A stretch of DNA of 38,801 nucleotides from an uncultured Pseudomonadota bacterium (GCA_937920275.1 CALGVD010000073.1:1-38801), one strand, 5' to 3'; positions 11,463 to 22,579 are shown, numbered from the stretch's first letter. Program-made: numbers and translations. Notes: generated by a model from the letters alone, not told the origin.

Positions 11463-12082
11463 ACGAAGATCATGTCCGCAATGTCGTCGAGGCCGCGCTG
11501 CTCGCAGCGGGTCGTCCACTGTCGATCGTGGAGATCGCACAACTCTTCGACGAGGATGTCCGGCCCGCGCCGGAGGCGCTGCAGGAGTCGCTGGCGCGCA
11601 TCGGCGCCGACCATGCGTCTCGTGCGCTCGAGCTTCGGCAGGTGGCGAGCGGTTGGCGCCTGCAGGTCCGTGCGGAGTTCGGACGCGAGGTCTCGCGTCT
11701 CTGGCCTGAGCGCCCACAACGCTATTCACGCGCCTTGCTCGAGACGCTGGCGCTGATCGCCTATCGGCAGCCGATCACGCGCGCGGAGATCGAATCGGTG
11801 CGCGGCGTGGCGGTCAACCCGAACATCGTCAAGACGCTCATGGAGCGCAACTGGGTGCGTGTGGTCGGTCATCGCGATGTCCCGGGGCGTCCGGAGCTCC
11901 TCGGCACCACCCGCGATTTCCTCGATTACTTCGGGCTCGCCGATCTCGACGATCTGCCGCCGCTTGCGGAACTCAAGGCGATGGCCGATCTCAACCCGCA
12001 GCTCGTGCTGCCGGTGGCGTTGGCTGACTCCGAAGGTGAAGAGCCGATGCTGCCGGTCCCCGCGCCCGATGCGCCGGCATGA
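11459..12082 (+). CDS. scpB: Segregation and condensation protein B (ScpB)
   Basis: ScpB is the KITE-type tandem winged-helix subunit that dimerises on ScpA in the SMC complex. The 207-residue product shows NVVEAALLAAGRPLSIVEIAQLF (first winged helix), RALELRQVASGWRLQVR, YSRALLETLALIAYRQPITRAEIE and RGVAVNPNIVKTLMERNWVRVVG, all typical of ScpB. The C-terminal 30 residues are acidic and Pro-rich. It overlaps both neighbours by 4 bases (ATGA), so scpA, scpB and the rluB-like gene form one translationally coupled unit. Confidence 0.96.
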   Translation: MNEDHVRNVVEAALLAAGRPLSIVEIAQLFDEDVRPAPEALQESLARIGADHASRALELRQVASGWRLQVRAEFGREVSRLWPERPQRYSRALLETLALIAYRQPITRAEIESVRGVAVNPNIVKTLMERNWVRVVGHRDVPGRPELLGTTRDFLDYFGLADLDDLPPLAELKAMADLNPQLVLPVALADSEGEEPMLPVPAPDAPA

Positions 12083-12912
12083 CGGAGTCCGGCGACCGCC
12101 TCCAGAAAGTCCTCGCCCAAGCGGGTCTTGCCTCGCGACGCGAGGCGGAAGTGTGGATCGCAGCAGGGCGGGTCACCATCAATGGTCGTCCAGCCACGCT
12201 CGGTGAACGGGTCACCGGGCGCGACGAACTGCGGGTCGATGGGCGCGTCGTGCGCCGCAGCCGTGATGCCTCGAAGCTCGCAGCCACGGCGACGGTGTTC
12301 CTCTGCCACCGATCGCCCGGCGAGTCGCTGCGCGAGGAACTGATCCCGCGCTTGCCGCGGCGCACCGGCCTGCGGTTCCTCACCGTCTCGCCGATGCCGC
12401 TGCCGGATGGTGGACTCGAACTGCTGACCTCCGATGGTGCGCTGGCCGAGCGCCTGCAGCGTCGTGTCCGGGAGTGGGCGGTCGAGTGCCGGGTGCGCAT
12501 CCGCGGCCTGCTCGAACCCCATTCGCTCGAGGCGATCCAGCGTGGTGAACTCGACGATGGTCGCACGCTGAGCGTGGTCGAGATCGAAGGATCCGAAGAA
12601 GAGACCGACGGCGCGAACCGTTGGTACCGCATCGTCGCCCGGGGTGCGAGCGGGAAGGACATCCGCCAGTTGTTCGAGCGCCAAGGCGCGCTGGTGAGCC
12701 GCGTGCAACGCACCGCACTCGGGCCGCTCGCCTTGACGCGGGATCTCAACCGCGGTCAGTTCCGTGTGTTGAGCGAAGAGGAAGCGACCGCGCTCGTCAC
12801 CGCGGCGCCCGCCCCCAAGCGGGTGAGCGCGGCGCGGGTGCCTGCGGCACCGGCGCGCTCATCGGGCGGCCGGACCCGGGGGCCTAGGGCGCGTCGAACG
12901 CGCGACCGCTGA
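12079..12912 (+). CDS. RsuA/RluB-family pseudouridine synthase homologue lacking the catalytic Asp
   Basis: The position after scpB and the architecture (S4 RNA-binding domain about 6-60, then an RsuA/RluB/RluE/RluF-type domain) identify this as the rluB-position gene. RluB normally makes pseudouridine 2605 in 23S rRNA. The 277-residue product lacks the family's GRLD-x-x-T-x-G-L catalytic motif. In the aligned segment it reads VSPMPLPDGGLELLTSDG, so the catalytic Asp falls on Pro107 (codon 12397-12399) and the Arg of GRLD on Pro105. About 9 residues are also missing before it, and the late motif GRNREVRR has become SGKDIRQL. The frame is intact and codon use is like the neighbours. It may be an inactive RNA-binding paralogue. 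The C-terminal tail is Arg/Pro-rich. Its last 29 bases overlap the convergent SDR gene. Confidence 0.85.
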   Translation: MTESGDRLQKVLAQAGLASRREAEVWIAAGRVTINGRPATLGERVTGRDELRVDGRVVRRSRDASKLAATATVFLCHRSPGESLREELIPRLPRRTGLRFLTVSPMPLPDGGLELLTSDGALAERLQRRVREWAVECRVRIRGLLEPHSLEAIQRGELDDGRTLSVVEIEGSEEETDGANRWYRIVARGASGKDIRQLFERQGALVSRVQRTALGPLALTRDLNRGQFRVLSEEEATALVTAAPAPKRVSAARVPAAPARSSGGRTRGPRARRTRDR

Positions 12913-13663
12913 CACCGCGCGATCGAGGTCCCAGCAGCGCGATGAACGCCGCGGTGCGCGACTCGGGGGTCGGCAGCGTGGCGATGTCCTCCGACGGAAA
13001 GGCCTGACGGCGCATCGCGGTGCGTGTGCGCCCGGGATTCAGGGAGTTCACCCGCACGCGGGTCTGTCCGAGTTCGTCTGCGAGCACCTGCACCATACCT
13101 TCCATCGCGTGTTTGGAGACCGCATAAGCGCCCCAGTACGCCCGGCCGCGACGCCCGACGCTGCTGGAGGCGCAGACCACACTGGCGTCCTGTGAGGCGC
13201 GCAGCGCCGGCAACAGTACTTGGGTGAGCGCGAAGGGGGCGGTGACGTTCACATGCATCACCTTGACCCAGGTCGGCACATCGTAGTGTTCGATGGCGGC
13301 GAGCTGTCCGAGCAAGGCTGCGTTGTGCACCAGGCCGTCAAGGCGCCCCCAACGATCTTCGATGGCCGTTGCGAGGGTGTCGAGATCCCCGGCGACCGCC
13401 CGCTCGAGATCGAGCGGTGCGATCAGCGGCGGCGCGATCGGTCCGCCATCGTAGCGCCGCAGCGCTTCGATCTCGGCATGGACGGCTTCGAGCTTGCGCA
13501 GGTTGCGTCCGAGCAGGATGACCTCGGCGCCGCGTTGCGCGCATTCGAGGGCGAGCGCACGGCCGATCCCTGCGGTGGGGCCGGTGATGCCGATCACGCG
13601 TCCGGCCAGCTCATCGGGGTGTAGCGTGATCTGCGACAGATCGAAAGGCGGCTCGAGGCTCAT
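12884..13663 (-). CDS. Short-chain dehydrogenase/reductase, YciK-like
   Basis: This is an NAD(P)-dependent oxidoreductase of the classical SDR family with unknown substrate. The 259-residue product has the nucleotide motif TGPTAGIG (27-34), a variant NAG motif (HNAA, about 113-116), the catalytic Ser in ASSSVG (165-170) and Tyr180-x-x-x-Lys184, then NPGRTRTAMRR. Similarity to E. coli YciK and the location in a ubiG-led operon support the assignment. The start at 13663 overlaps the stop of the upstream gene (ATGA). A longer frame continues upstream but lies inside the neighbouring gene. Confidence 0.88.
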   Translation of the reverse strand: MSLEPPFDLSQITLHPDELAGRVIGITGPTAGIGRALALECAQRGAEVILLGRNLRKLEAVHAEIEALRRYDGGPIAPPLIAPLDLERAVAGDLDTLATAIEDRWGRLDGLVHNAALLGQLAAIEHYDVPTWVKVMHVNVTAPFALTQVLLPALRASQDASVVCASSSVGRRGRAYWGAYAVSKHAMEGMVQVLADELGQTRVRVNSLNPGRTRTAMRRQAFPSEDIATLPTPESRTAAFIALLGPRSRGVSGRAFDAP

Positions 13664-14517
13664 GCGCGCTCCAAGGTGCGGATCGGACGGGGGAGGTGTC
13701 CACGGCAAGCCGACACCGCAGCTTGCCAGGCCGCGATGGTACGCCGCAGCGGCTCGGTGCGGTTCGCGACCAAGCGTCGCGGCAAGGCCTTCTCCGTGAG
13801 TCTGGCGGTGCGCAGCGCGAGGCTCGCCCACACGAGCGCGGCGGCGAGCGGCTCGCGCGTTTCCAGAGGCAGTGCCTGTGCGGCCCGGCAGATCACAGCG
13901 CGCAGCTCGGTCAAGCGGACCCGGAGCTCCGCCGTCTCCGCTTCTGCGAGCGGTTCGCTGTACCAGCGTTCGTGCGCACGCGGTGGATCGCCGAGCGGGA
14001 CGAACACCCGGCCCGCGCGGGCGTGTGCGATGACGGCCGACAGCAACTCGATCTCGCGCACGGCAGGCCCCGTGACGGCGGCGTACCGTTCGGTCGCGGC
14101 GGTGCGTGCATCGCTGGCGCCGAGGGCGCTGAGGGCGAGAGGACGGAACAGCGCCACCGCCCAATCGTCGAGGTAGCGATCGAGTTCGCTGCGATCGAGG
14201 AACGCGACCCGCGCAAGGTCGACCCGCGCGACCTCGACCAGACGGCGCAGATCGGGTGGGGTGCGACCGCTCGCGAGCGCTGCAGCAGCAGCCCGGCGGG
14301 TGGCCGGATGTCGCGGCTGGGCCTGCAACAGTCTTGCGAGTTCCTCGTCCCACCAGCCGAGCTTGGCATGGGCGACCGAGTGTTCCAGTCCGTCGGTCGC
14401 GGCTGCGGCGACTTCGCGCTCGATCTCGAACAGGGCATCGAGGCTTGCGCGTTGGGCAGCGGGAGCGAAACGCAGCACGAACTCTCGCACCGGCGCCGCC
14501 CGCGGTTCGAGGGTCAT
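13660..14517 (-). CDS. Squalene/phytoene-synthase-fold protein with degenerate Asp motifs
   Basis: The 285-residue product resembles the squalene/phytoene synthase family. It shows EFVLRFAPAAQRASLDALFE at the N-terminus, LGWWDEELARL, DRYLDDWAVALFRPLALSAL and a late AGRVFVP matching the GR-x-Y-L-P of true synthases. However, neither aspartate-rich motif that binds the Mg-diphosphate is seen. The first DxxxD is absent, and the second (normally D-x-x-x-D before GR) aligns with A-V-I-A-H. This pattern is known from the non-catalytic branch related to mitochondrial complex I assembly factor NDUFAF6. It is coupled to ubiG and the SDR gene by 4-base overlaps. In Pseudomonas this slot is held by a HAD phosphatase (mupP). 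Its function is unknown. Confidence 0.7.
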   Translation of the reverse strand: MTLEPRAAPVREFVLRFAPAAQRASLDALFEIEREVAAAATDGLEHSVAHAKLGWWDEELARLLQAQPRHPATRRAAAAALASGRTPPDLRRLVEVARVDLARVAFLDRSELDRYLDDWAVALFRPLALSALGASDARTAATERYAAVTGPAVREIELLSAVIAHARAGRVFVPLGDPPRAHERWYSEPLAEAETAELRVRLTELRAVICRAAQALPLETREPLAAALVWASLALRTARLTEKALPRRLVANRTEPLRRTIAAWQAAVSACRGHLPRPIRTLERA

Positions 14518-15248
14518 CCGGAGACGGGGCCTGCTCGGCGCAGGTGTACGAGGTAGTTCACCGAGGGGTCGCGGGTGAGGGTGCAGAAGCCGGTGATCGG
14601 GTTGTAGTCGAGCCCGGCGATCTCGAGGCATTCGAGGCCGTGGTGGCGGGCCGCCGCGGCGATCTCCGAGGGGCGGATGAACTTCGCGTACTCGTGGGTG
14701 CCGCGCGGCAGCAGACGGGCGAGGTACTCGGCGCCGACGATCGCGACGGCGAATGCCTTGGGCGTGCGGTTGAGCGTCGAGAGGAAGAGATCGCCACCCG
14801 GGCGCAGCAATGCGCCGAGCGTGCCCACCATCGATGCGGGATCCGGCACATGCTCGAGCATCTCCATGCAGGTCACGACATCGAAGCTGCCGGCGGCCTC
14901 CGCCACGAGCGATTCGGCGGATCGCTGGCGGTAGTCGATGGTGAGGCCTGCGCCTTCGGCGTGCAGGCGTGCGACCTCGATCATGGCGCCGGAGAGATCG
15001 ATCCCCGACATCCGCGCGCCGCGCCGGACAAGCGCCTCGGCGAGCAGGCCGCCGCCACAACCGACATCGACGACCTTCGCACCCTCGAGTCGGCAGCGTT
15101 CGGCGACGAACCCGGCGCGCATCGGGTTCAGCGCATGCAGGGGTTTGAACTCACCGTCAGGGTCCCAGAAGCGGTGGGCGACGGCGTCGAACTTGGCGAC
15201 TTCGGCAGGGTCGACAGCGACTCCGGCGACGACGGGTTCAGGTGGCAT
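14514..15248 (-). CDS. ubiG: Ubiquinone biosynthesis O-methyltransferase
   Basis: UbiG carries out both O-methylations of ubiquinone synthesis using S-adenosylmethionine. The 244-residue product starts with the UbiG-type segment [20 protein letters not shown] and [12 protein letters not shown]. It has the SAM motif I DVGCGGG (61-67), [13 protein letters not shown], and the motif [13 protein letters not shown]. Length and N-terminus agree with E. coli UbiG (240). It heads a left-facing operon with the next two genes by 4-base overlaps and is divergent from gyrA, as in many gammaproteobacteria. GAGG lies just upstream of the ATG. Confidence 0.95.
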   Translation of the reverse strand: MPPEPVVAGVAVDPAEVAKFDAVAHRFWDPDGEFKPLHALNPMRAGFVAERCRLEGAKVVDVGCGGGLLAEALVRRGARMSGIDLSGAMIEVARLHAEGAGLTIDYRQRSAESLVAEAAGSFDVVTCMEMLEHVPDPASMVGTLGALLRPGGDLFLSTLNRTPKAFAVAIVGAEYLARLLPRGTHEYAKFIRPSEIAAAARHHGLECLEIAGLDYNPITGFCTLTRDPSVNYLVHLRRAGPVSG

Positions 15249-15286
15249 TTATGGCCTCTGGAGAGCGGGCGTGGAACAGGTGTTTA

Positions 15287-15295
15287 TGGTACTAT
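15287..15295 (+). promoter_or_regulatory. Extended -10 promoter element for gyrA
   Basis: TGG followed by TACTAT (15290-15295) forms an extended -10 (TGn plus a hexamer with 4 of 6 matches). The start would be near 15302, giving a leader of about 33 bases before the gyrA ATG. On the other strand a TACCAT (15286-15291) overlaps it and could serve ubiG. No clear -35 is seen. Confidence 0.35.
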
Positions 15296-15334
15296 CTTTT
15301 GCCGGGTTTTCGGCTGCAAAACGGCCTCAAACGA

Positions 15335-17950
<2,616 letters not shown>

Positions 17951-17971
17951 TCGCGGATAGGCCGCTCGGTC

Positions 17972-19051
17972 TTGCGCGTCTTCAACTTCTCTGCCGGTCC
18001 GGCGGTGTTGCCTTTGCCCGTGCTCGAGCAGGCACGGGACGAGATGCTCGAGTGGCAAGGCAGCGGCATGTCGGTGATGGAGGTCAGCCATCGCGGTAAG
18101 GCCTTCGTCTCGATGGTCGCGCAAGCCGAGACGGATCTGCGCAGCCTGATGGGCATCCCGAGCGGCTACCGCGTGCTGTTCCTGCAGGGTGGCGCGACCG
18201 GGCAGTTCACCGCGGTGCCCATGAACCTCGCCTCCGAAGGGGCGGTCGTCGATTACCTCGACACGGGCATCTGGTCGGGCAAAGCGATCGCCGAGGCGCG
18301 GCGGTTCTGCACCGTCAACACCGTCGCGGAGGAGTCCGCCTCCGGCTACACCACCGTGCCGAGCGCGGATAGCCTGCGGTTCACCCCCGGTGCGGCCTAT
18401 GCCCACTACACGCCCAACGAGACCATCGGCGGGGTCGAGTTCCCCTATATCCCGGACACGGGTGCCATCCCGCTGGTGGCCGATCTGTCATCGACCATAT
18501 TGTCGCGGCCGCTCGATGTGTCGCGATTCGGGCTCCTCTATGCAGGCGCGCAGAAGAACATCGGGCCTGCGGGTCTCGTGATCGTGATCGTGCGCGACGA
18601 TCTCATCGGTCACGCCCGCTCCGGTACACCGCCGATCTGGGATTACGCGTTGATGGCGAAAGAAGGCTCGATGCTCAACACGCCGCCCACCTTCGGTCTG
18701 TACATCGCCGGCCTCGTGTTCCAGTGGCTGAAGGGCGAGGGTGGACTCGAAGCGATTGGCGAGCGCAACCGTGCCAAGGCACAGCGGTTGTACGATTTCA
18801 TCGATCACTCAGGCTTCTACCGCAGCCCTGTCGCGCCCGACTGCCGCTCGTGGATGAATGTGCCGTTCAGGGTCGCTGATGCCGCCCTCGAGCGATCGTT
18901 CTGCGCCTTGGCAGCGGCAGAGGGTCTCGTCAACCTCGAGGGCCATCGACTGCAGGGTGGCATGCGGGCCTCGATCTACAACGCCATGCCGATGGCCGGG
19001 GTGGAGGCGTTGGTCGCGTTCATGCGCGAGTTCCAGCGTCGGTACGGTTGA
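17972..19051 (+). CDS. serC: Phosphoserine aminotransferase
   Basis: SerC converts 3-phosphohydroxypyruvate and glutamate to phosphoserine (serine synthesis) and acts similarly in pyridoxal phosphate synthesis. The 359-residue class V aminotransferase begins RVFNFSAGPAVLP, the family's N-terminal signature. That requires the TTG start at 17972, as no ATG or GTG is available between the in-frame gyrA stop and this motif. The PLP Lys is Lys195 in AGAQKNIGPAG. Other landmarks are GGATGQFTAVPMNL and the C-terminal GGMRASIYNAMP. It sits upstream of pheA and aroA as in many proteobacteria. Confidence 0.96.
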   Translation: MRVFNFSAGPAVLPLPVLEQARDEMLEWQGSGMSVMEVSHRGKAFVSMVAQAETDLRSLMGIPSGYRVLFLQGGATGQFTAVPMNLASEGAVVDYLDTGIWSGKAIAEARRFCTVNTVAEESASGYTTVPSADSLRFTPGAAYAHYTPNETIGGVEFPYIPDTGAIPLVADLSSTILSRPLDVSRFGLLYAGAQKNIGPAGLVIVIVRDDLIGHARSGTPPIWDYALMAKEGSMLNTPPTFGLYIAGLVFQWLKGEGGLEAIGERNRAKAQRLYDFIDHSGFYRSPVAPDCRSWMNVPFRVADAALERSFCALAAAEGLVNLEGHRLQGGMRASIYNAMPMAGVEALVAFMREFQRRYG

Positions 19052-19141
19052 GGCTGCGCTCCATGGGCGCCCCGGTTCGCAATCACCTCCTCGCCGCGGT
19101 ACTCTTCGGCACGCGTCTTCAGCCACTCCGTCCGAGCGATC

Positions 19142-20359
19142 ATGGCCATCCGAACCCGTAGATCTGCGTCCCGGCCCGCCGCCAAGGCGACCCCCAAGCG
19201 GGCGGTCAAGCGGGCGCTCAAGCCCGGCGCGAAGCCCGTCGGCGCTGATGCGCCGGTGCCGCGCGCGGGGATCGAAAGCCTGCGGGGGCGTATCGATGCG
19301 GTCGACCGTGAACTTCACGCGCTGCTCAACGAGCGTGCGCGCTTGGCGCGCGAGGTCGGGGTCTCCAAAGGCAAACAAGGACGGCTCGTCGACTTCTACC
19401 GCCCGGAGCGTGAGTCGCAGGTGTTGCGGATGGCGTTGGAGCGCAATGCGGCGGCGCGCGCAGAGGGCACGCTGCGTGACGAGGAGGTCGTGCGCTTGTT
19501 CCGCGAGATCATGTCGGCCTGCCTCGCCCAAGAAGAACCCCTCAAGGTCGGGTTCCTCGGGCCGGAGGGGACGTTCTCCCAGGCCGCGGTCTACAAGCAT
19601 TTCGGGCACTCGGCCCGTGCGCTCGCGTTGGGGTCCATCGACGAGGTGTTCCGCGAGGTCGAAGCGGGGCATGCCGATTTCGGCGTGGTGCCGATCGAGA
19701 ACTCGACCGAGGGCAGCGTCAACCACACGCTCGATCGTTTCCTGAGTTCGCCGCTGCTCATATGCGGGGAAGTGGAACTACGCATCCGCCAGAATCTCAT
19801 GGGCCGGATGAAATCGTTGCGCGAGGTCAAACGCGTCTGCAGTCATCCGCAATCGCTCGCGCAGTGCCGTGAGTGGCTCAACGAGCACCTGCCCGAAGCG
19901 GAGCGCATCCCGGAGTCGAGCAACGCCGAGGCGGCGCGGCGCGCCCGCGATGAGCGCGGTACGGCGGCGATCGCCGGCACCACGGCGGCCGAGGTCTATG
20001 GCCTCGAAGTGCTCGCCTCGGACATCGAGGATCGCCCGGACAACACCACGCGCTTCCTCGTGGTCGGTCGGCGCAGCTTCGGTCCGAGTGGCCAAGACCG
20101 CACCACGCTGCTCTTGTCCACGGGCCATACCGAGGCCCCTGGCGCCTTGCACCGCCTGCTCGAGCCGCTCGCCCGTCACCGCGTGAGCCTCAGCCGCATC
20201 GAGTCGCGCCCCTCGCAGCGACGCAAGTGGGACTATGTGTTCTTCATCGACCTCGAGGGGCATGCCGAAGACCCCCATGTCGCCAAGGCGCTCCTCCTCC
20301 TCAAAGATCGCGCCTCGCTCTACCGCGTGCTCGGGTCCTACCCGCGCGCGGTTCTTTGA
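19142..20359 (+). CDS. pheA: Bifunctional chorismate mutase / prephenate dehydratase (P-protein)
   Basis: It converts chorismate to prephenate and then to phenylpyruvate, the committed steps to phenylalanine. The 405-residue product contains an AroQ chorismate mutase domain (about 44-128), prephenate dehydratase (about 134-312, with GPEGTFSQAA, PIENSTEGSV and the catalytic-site motif NTTRF) and a C-terminal ACT domain with the ESRP motif that binds Phe. Feedback inhibition is therefore likely. The first 43 residues are an unusual Arg/Lys/Ala-rich extension not found in typical P-proteins. An internal GTG at 19256 would remove it, but neither start has a good ribosome-binding site. aroA follows after a short gap. 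Confidence 0.95.
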   Translation: MAIRTRRSASRPAAKATPKRAVKRALKPGAKPVGADAPVPRAGIESLRGRIDAVDRELHALLNERARLAREVGVSKGKQGRLVDFYRPERESQVLRMALERNAAARAEGTLRDEEVVRLFREIMSACLAQEEPLKVGFLGPEGTFSQAAVYKHFGHSARALALGSIDEVFREVEAGHADFGVVPIENSTEGSVNHTLDRFLSSPLLICGEVELRIRQNLMGRMKSLREVKRVCSHPQSLAQCREWLNEHLPEAERIPESSNAEAARRARDERGTAAIAGTTAAEVYGLEVLASDIEDRPDNTTRFLVVGRRSFGPSGQDRTTLLLSTGHTEAPGALHRLLEPLARHRVSLSRIESRPSQRRKWDYVFFIDLEGHAEDPHVAKALLLLKDRASLYRVLGSYPRAVL

Positions 20360-20409
20360 ACGCTGCACCGATCCATACACACCTCCGTCGCCCAGTCGCC
20401 ATCGAACCC

Positions 20410-21741
20410 ATGAACGCAGTCGCCGACCCTCCATCATGGCGTGTGTCGCCGACGACGACGGTGCACGGTCGGCTGCGGGTCCCCGGCGACAAGTCCGTGT
20501 CGCACCGCGCCTTGATGCTCGGCGGCATCGCGCAAGGGGAGACCTGCATCAGCGGATTCCTCGACAGCGAGGACTGCCTTGCGACGCTCGGCGCACTGCG
20601 TGCGCTGGGCGTGCAGATCGCGCGCCCCGCGCCGCGCGAAGTGGTGGTGCAGGGCGTGGGCTTGCATGGCCTGCGCGCGGCCTCGCAACCGCTCGACATG
20701 GGCAACGCCGGGACGGCGATGCGGCTGTTCATGGGTCTGCTCGCGGGGCAAGCCTTCGATTCGACGCTGATCGGGGATCGATCGTTGATGCGTCGACCGA
20801 TGGAGCGTGCCGCGGCGCCGCTGCGATTGATGGGCGCCCACCTCGACACGCTGGACGGGCGTCCTCCGGTACGCCTGCGCGGGGGTGTCGGCTTGCACGG
20901 CATCGACTACCCGTTGCCGGTGGCGAGCGCACAGGTGAAATCGGCGGTGCTGCTCGCCGGGCTCTATGCACAGGGCGAGACGCGGGTGACGGAGCCTGCG
21001 GTGACCCGCGACCACACCGAGCGCATGTTGAGCGGTTTCGGCGTCGAGCTACGGCGTGCCGGCGCGACCGCGACGCTGCGGGGTGGTCAGGCTTTGCAGG
21101 GCGCTCGTATCGCGGTGCCCGGCGATTTCTCTTCGGCGGCGTTCTTCATGGTGGCCGGCAGCATCGCCCGCGAGGGGAGCCTCGTGCTCGAGAACGTGGG
21201 GCTCAATCCCACCCGTACCGGTCTGCTCGATATCTTGCGCGCGATGGGAGCCGACATCACCGTGGAAGAACAGGGGGGCGAGGGGCCGGAGCCGATCGCA
21301 ACGCTGACCGTGCGTCCGGCACGGTTGCGCGGCATCGAAGTGCCCTTGGAACTCGTCCCGCTCGCGATCGATGAGTTCCCGGTGTTCTTCATCGCGGCGG
21401 CCTGCGCCGAAGGCGCCTCGTCGCTGCGCGGCGCCGAGGAGTTGCGGGTCAAAGAGAGCGATCGCCTTGCGGTGATGGCCGCTGGGCTCGCCGCGCTCGG
21501 CGTCGAGCACGAGTTACGGGACGATGGCATGCGCCTCGCGGGGCGCCCGACGACCGGCGAAGTGTTCCGCGGCGGTCGGATCGACAGCCACGGCGATCAC
21601 CGCATCGCGATGGCCTTCGCGGTCGCCTCGCTGCAGGCGGCCGGCGAGATTCTCATCGACGATGTCGCCAATGTCGCCACCTCCTTCCCCGGGTTCGCCG
21701 ATCTCGCCCGTTCAGCCGGACTCGGCTTGCGGGCGGGTTGA
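20410..21741 (+). CDS. aroA: 3-phosphoshikimate 1-carboxyvinyltransferase (EPSP synthase)
   Basis: EPSP synthase transfers the enolpyruvyl group of PEP to shikimate-3-phosphate and is the glyphosate target. The 443-residue product shows VPGDKSVSHRAL (PEP/S3P binding), GNAGTAMRL, RPMERAAAPLRLMGA, ASAQVKSAVLLAGLYA, TRDHTERML, NPTRTGLLDIL, AIDEFPV and ELRVKESDRL. It aligns best with the Pseudomonas-type enzymes that are fused to TyrA in that genus, but here it stands alone. The Pro101 of E. coli is Leu here, while the glyphosate-relevant Gly96 is kept. Start: ATG at 20410; a TTG overlapping the pheA stop (20356) is an alternative. cmk follows 10 bases after the stop. Confidence 0.95.
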   Translation: MNAVADPPSWRVSPTTTVHGRLRVPGDKSVSHRALMLGGIAQGETCISGFLDSEDCLATLGALRALGVQIARPAPREVVVQGVGLHGLRAASQPLDMGNAGTAMRLFMGLLAGQAFDSTLIGDRSLMRRPMERAAAPLRLMGAHLDTLDGRPPVRLRGGVGLHGIDYPLPVASAQVKSAVLLAGLYAQGETRVTEPAVTRDHTERMLSGFGVELRRAGATATLRGGQALQGARIAVPGDFSSAAFFMVAGSIAREGSLVLENVGLNPTRTGLLDILRAMGADITVEEQGGEGPEPIATLTVRPARLRGIEVPLELVPLAIDEFPVFFIAAACAEGASSLRGAEELRVKESDRLAVMAAGLAALGVEHELRDDGMRLAGRPTTGEVFRGGRIDSHGDHRIAMAFAVASLQAAGEILIDDVANVATSFPGFADLARSAGLGLRAG

Positions 21742-21751
21742 GGACAGCGGA

Positions 21752-22441
21752 ATGGTGGAGGGTCCGGTTGCGGTATTGGCGGTGGACGGGCCCTCAGGGT
21801 CCGGCAAGGGCACCGTCTGCCGGAGGCTCTCGACGCGCCTCGGCTGGCACCTTTTGGACAGTGGAGCGCTCTACCGGCTGACGGCGGTCGCCGGCTCTCG
21901 GGCGGGTCTCGGCCCGGATGATCGGCCGGGCCATGCTGCGGTGGCGGCCCGGATGGCGGTGGTGTTCGCGGTGACCGCGCAGGGCGACGAACGGATCATG
22001 CTGGATGGACAGGAGGTCACGAGCCTCGTCCGGGCGGAGCAGACCGGGCAGGGGGCTTCCCGGGTCGCCGCCTGGTCTGAGGTACGGGCCGCCTTGCTGG
22101 CGCGCCAGCGGAGCTTTGCCGAGCCGCCCGGGCTGGTCGCCGATGGCCGCGACATGGGCACGGTGGTCTTCCCCGAAGCCCCGCTGAAGATCTTCCTGAC
22201 GGCGACCCCGGACGAACGGGCCCTTCGTCGCTATAACCAGTTGAAAGACAAGGATTCCGCTGTTAGTCTTGCCGCCCTTTCGCGGGAGATCGCCGAGCGG
22301 GATCTGCGGGATTCGACCCGCAGCGTTGCACCGCTCAGGCCTGCGTCCGACGCGTTCGTGATCGATTCCACCGGTGTTGCCGTGGAGGCGATCGTCGAAC
22401 GGGTGATCGAACTCGGACGTGCGCGCGCCCTGTGGCGCTGA
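21752..22441 (+). CDS. cmk: Cytidylate kinase
   Basis: Cmk phosphorylates CMP and dCMP with ATP for pyrimidine nucleotide supply. The 229-residue product has the P-loop GPSGSGKGT, then RLGWHLLDSGALYR, VADGRDMGTVVFPEA and the lid segment RRYNQLKDK with AERDLRDSTRSVAPLRPA, all diagnostic of bacterial Cmk. The ATG at 21752 has AGGA at 21741-21744 overlapping the aroA stop. The gene ends at a rho-independent-like terminator, placing it last in the serC-pheA-aroA-cmk unit. Confidence 0.96.
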   Translation: MVEGPVAVLAVDGPSGSGKGTVCRRLSTRLGWHLLDSGALYRLTAVAGSRAGLGPDDRPGHAAVAARMAVVFAVTAQGDERIMLDGQEVTSLVRAEQTGQGASRVAAWSEVRAALLARQRSFAEPPGLVADGRDMGTVVFPEAPLKIFLTATPDERALRRYNQLKDKDSAVSLAALSREIAERDLRDSTRSVAPLRPASDAFVIDSTGVAVEAIVERVIELGRARALWR

Positions 22442-22473
22442 CCCTCTGCGAAGTCGATCGGATTTTGATGGTG

Positions 22474-22498
22474 GTCCCGCAAGGATGCGGGGTCTTTT
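22474..22498 (+). terminator. Rho-independent-type terminator after cmk
   Basis: Stem CCCGCA (22476-22481), loop AGGA, stem TGCGGG (22486-22491), extended by two wobble pairs and followed by TCTTTT. It lies about 33 bases past the cmk stop and 82 before rpsA. It could also act within the rpsA leader as an attenuator. Confidence 0.55.
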
Positions 22499-22579
22499 GA
22501 TCAACCCTTCCCGCGGTCCACGGCAGGTGGCGAGTGGGCATTACCCCGCGGCGCTTTCGGGCGTCGCACGAGAGACGAA

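Noticed and set aside
13664-14353. Upstream extension of the YciK-like frame to about 490 residues
   Set aside because: The extra part is Arg/Ala low-complexity sequence in the other frame of the squalene/phytoene-synthase-like gene; the ATG at 13663 with a 4-base overlap is a better start.
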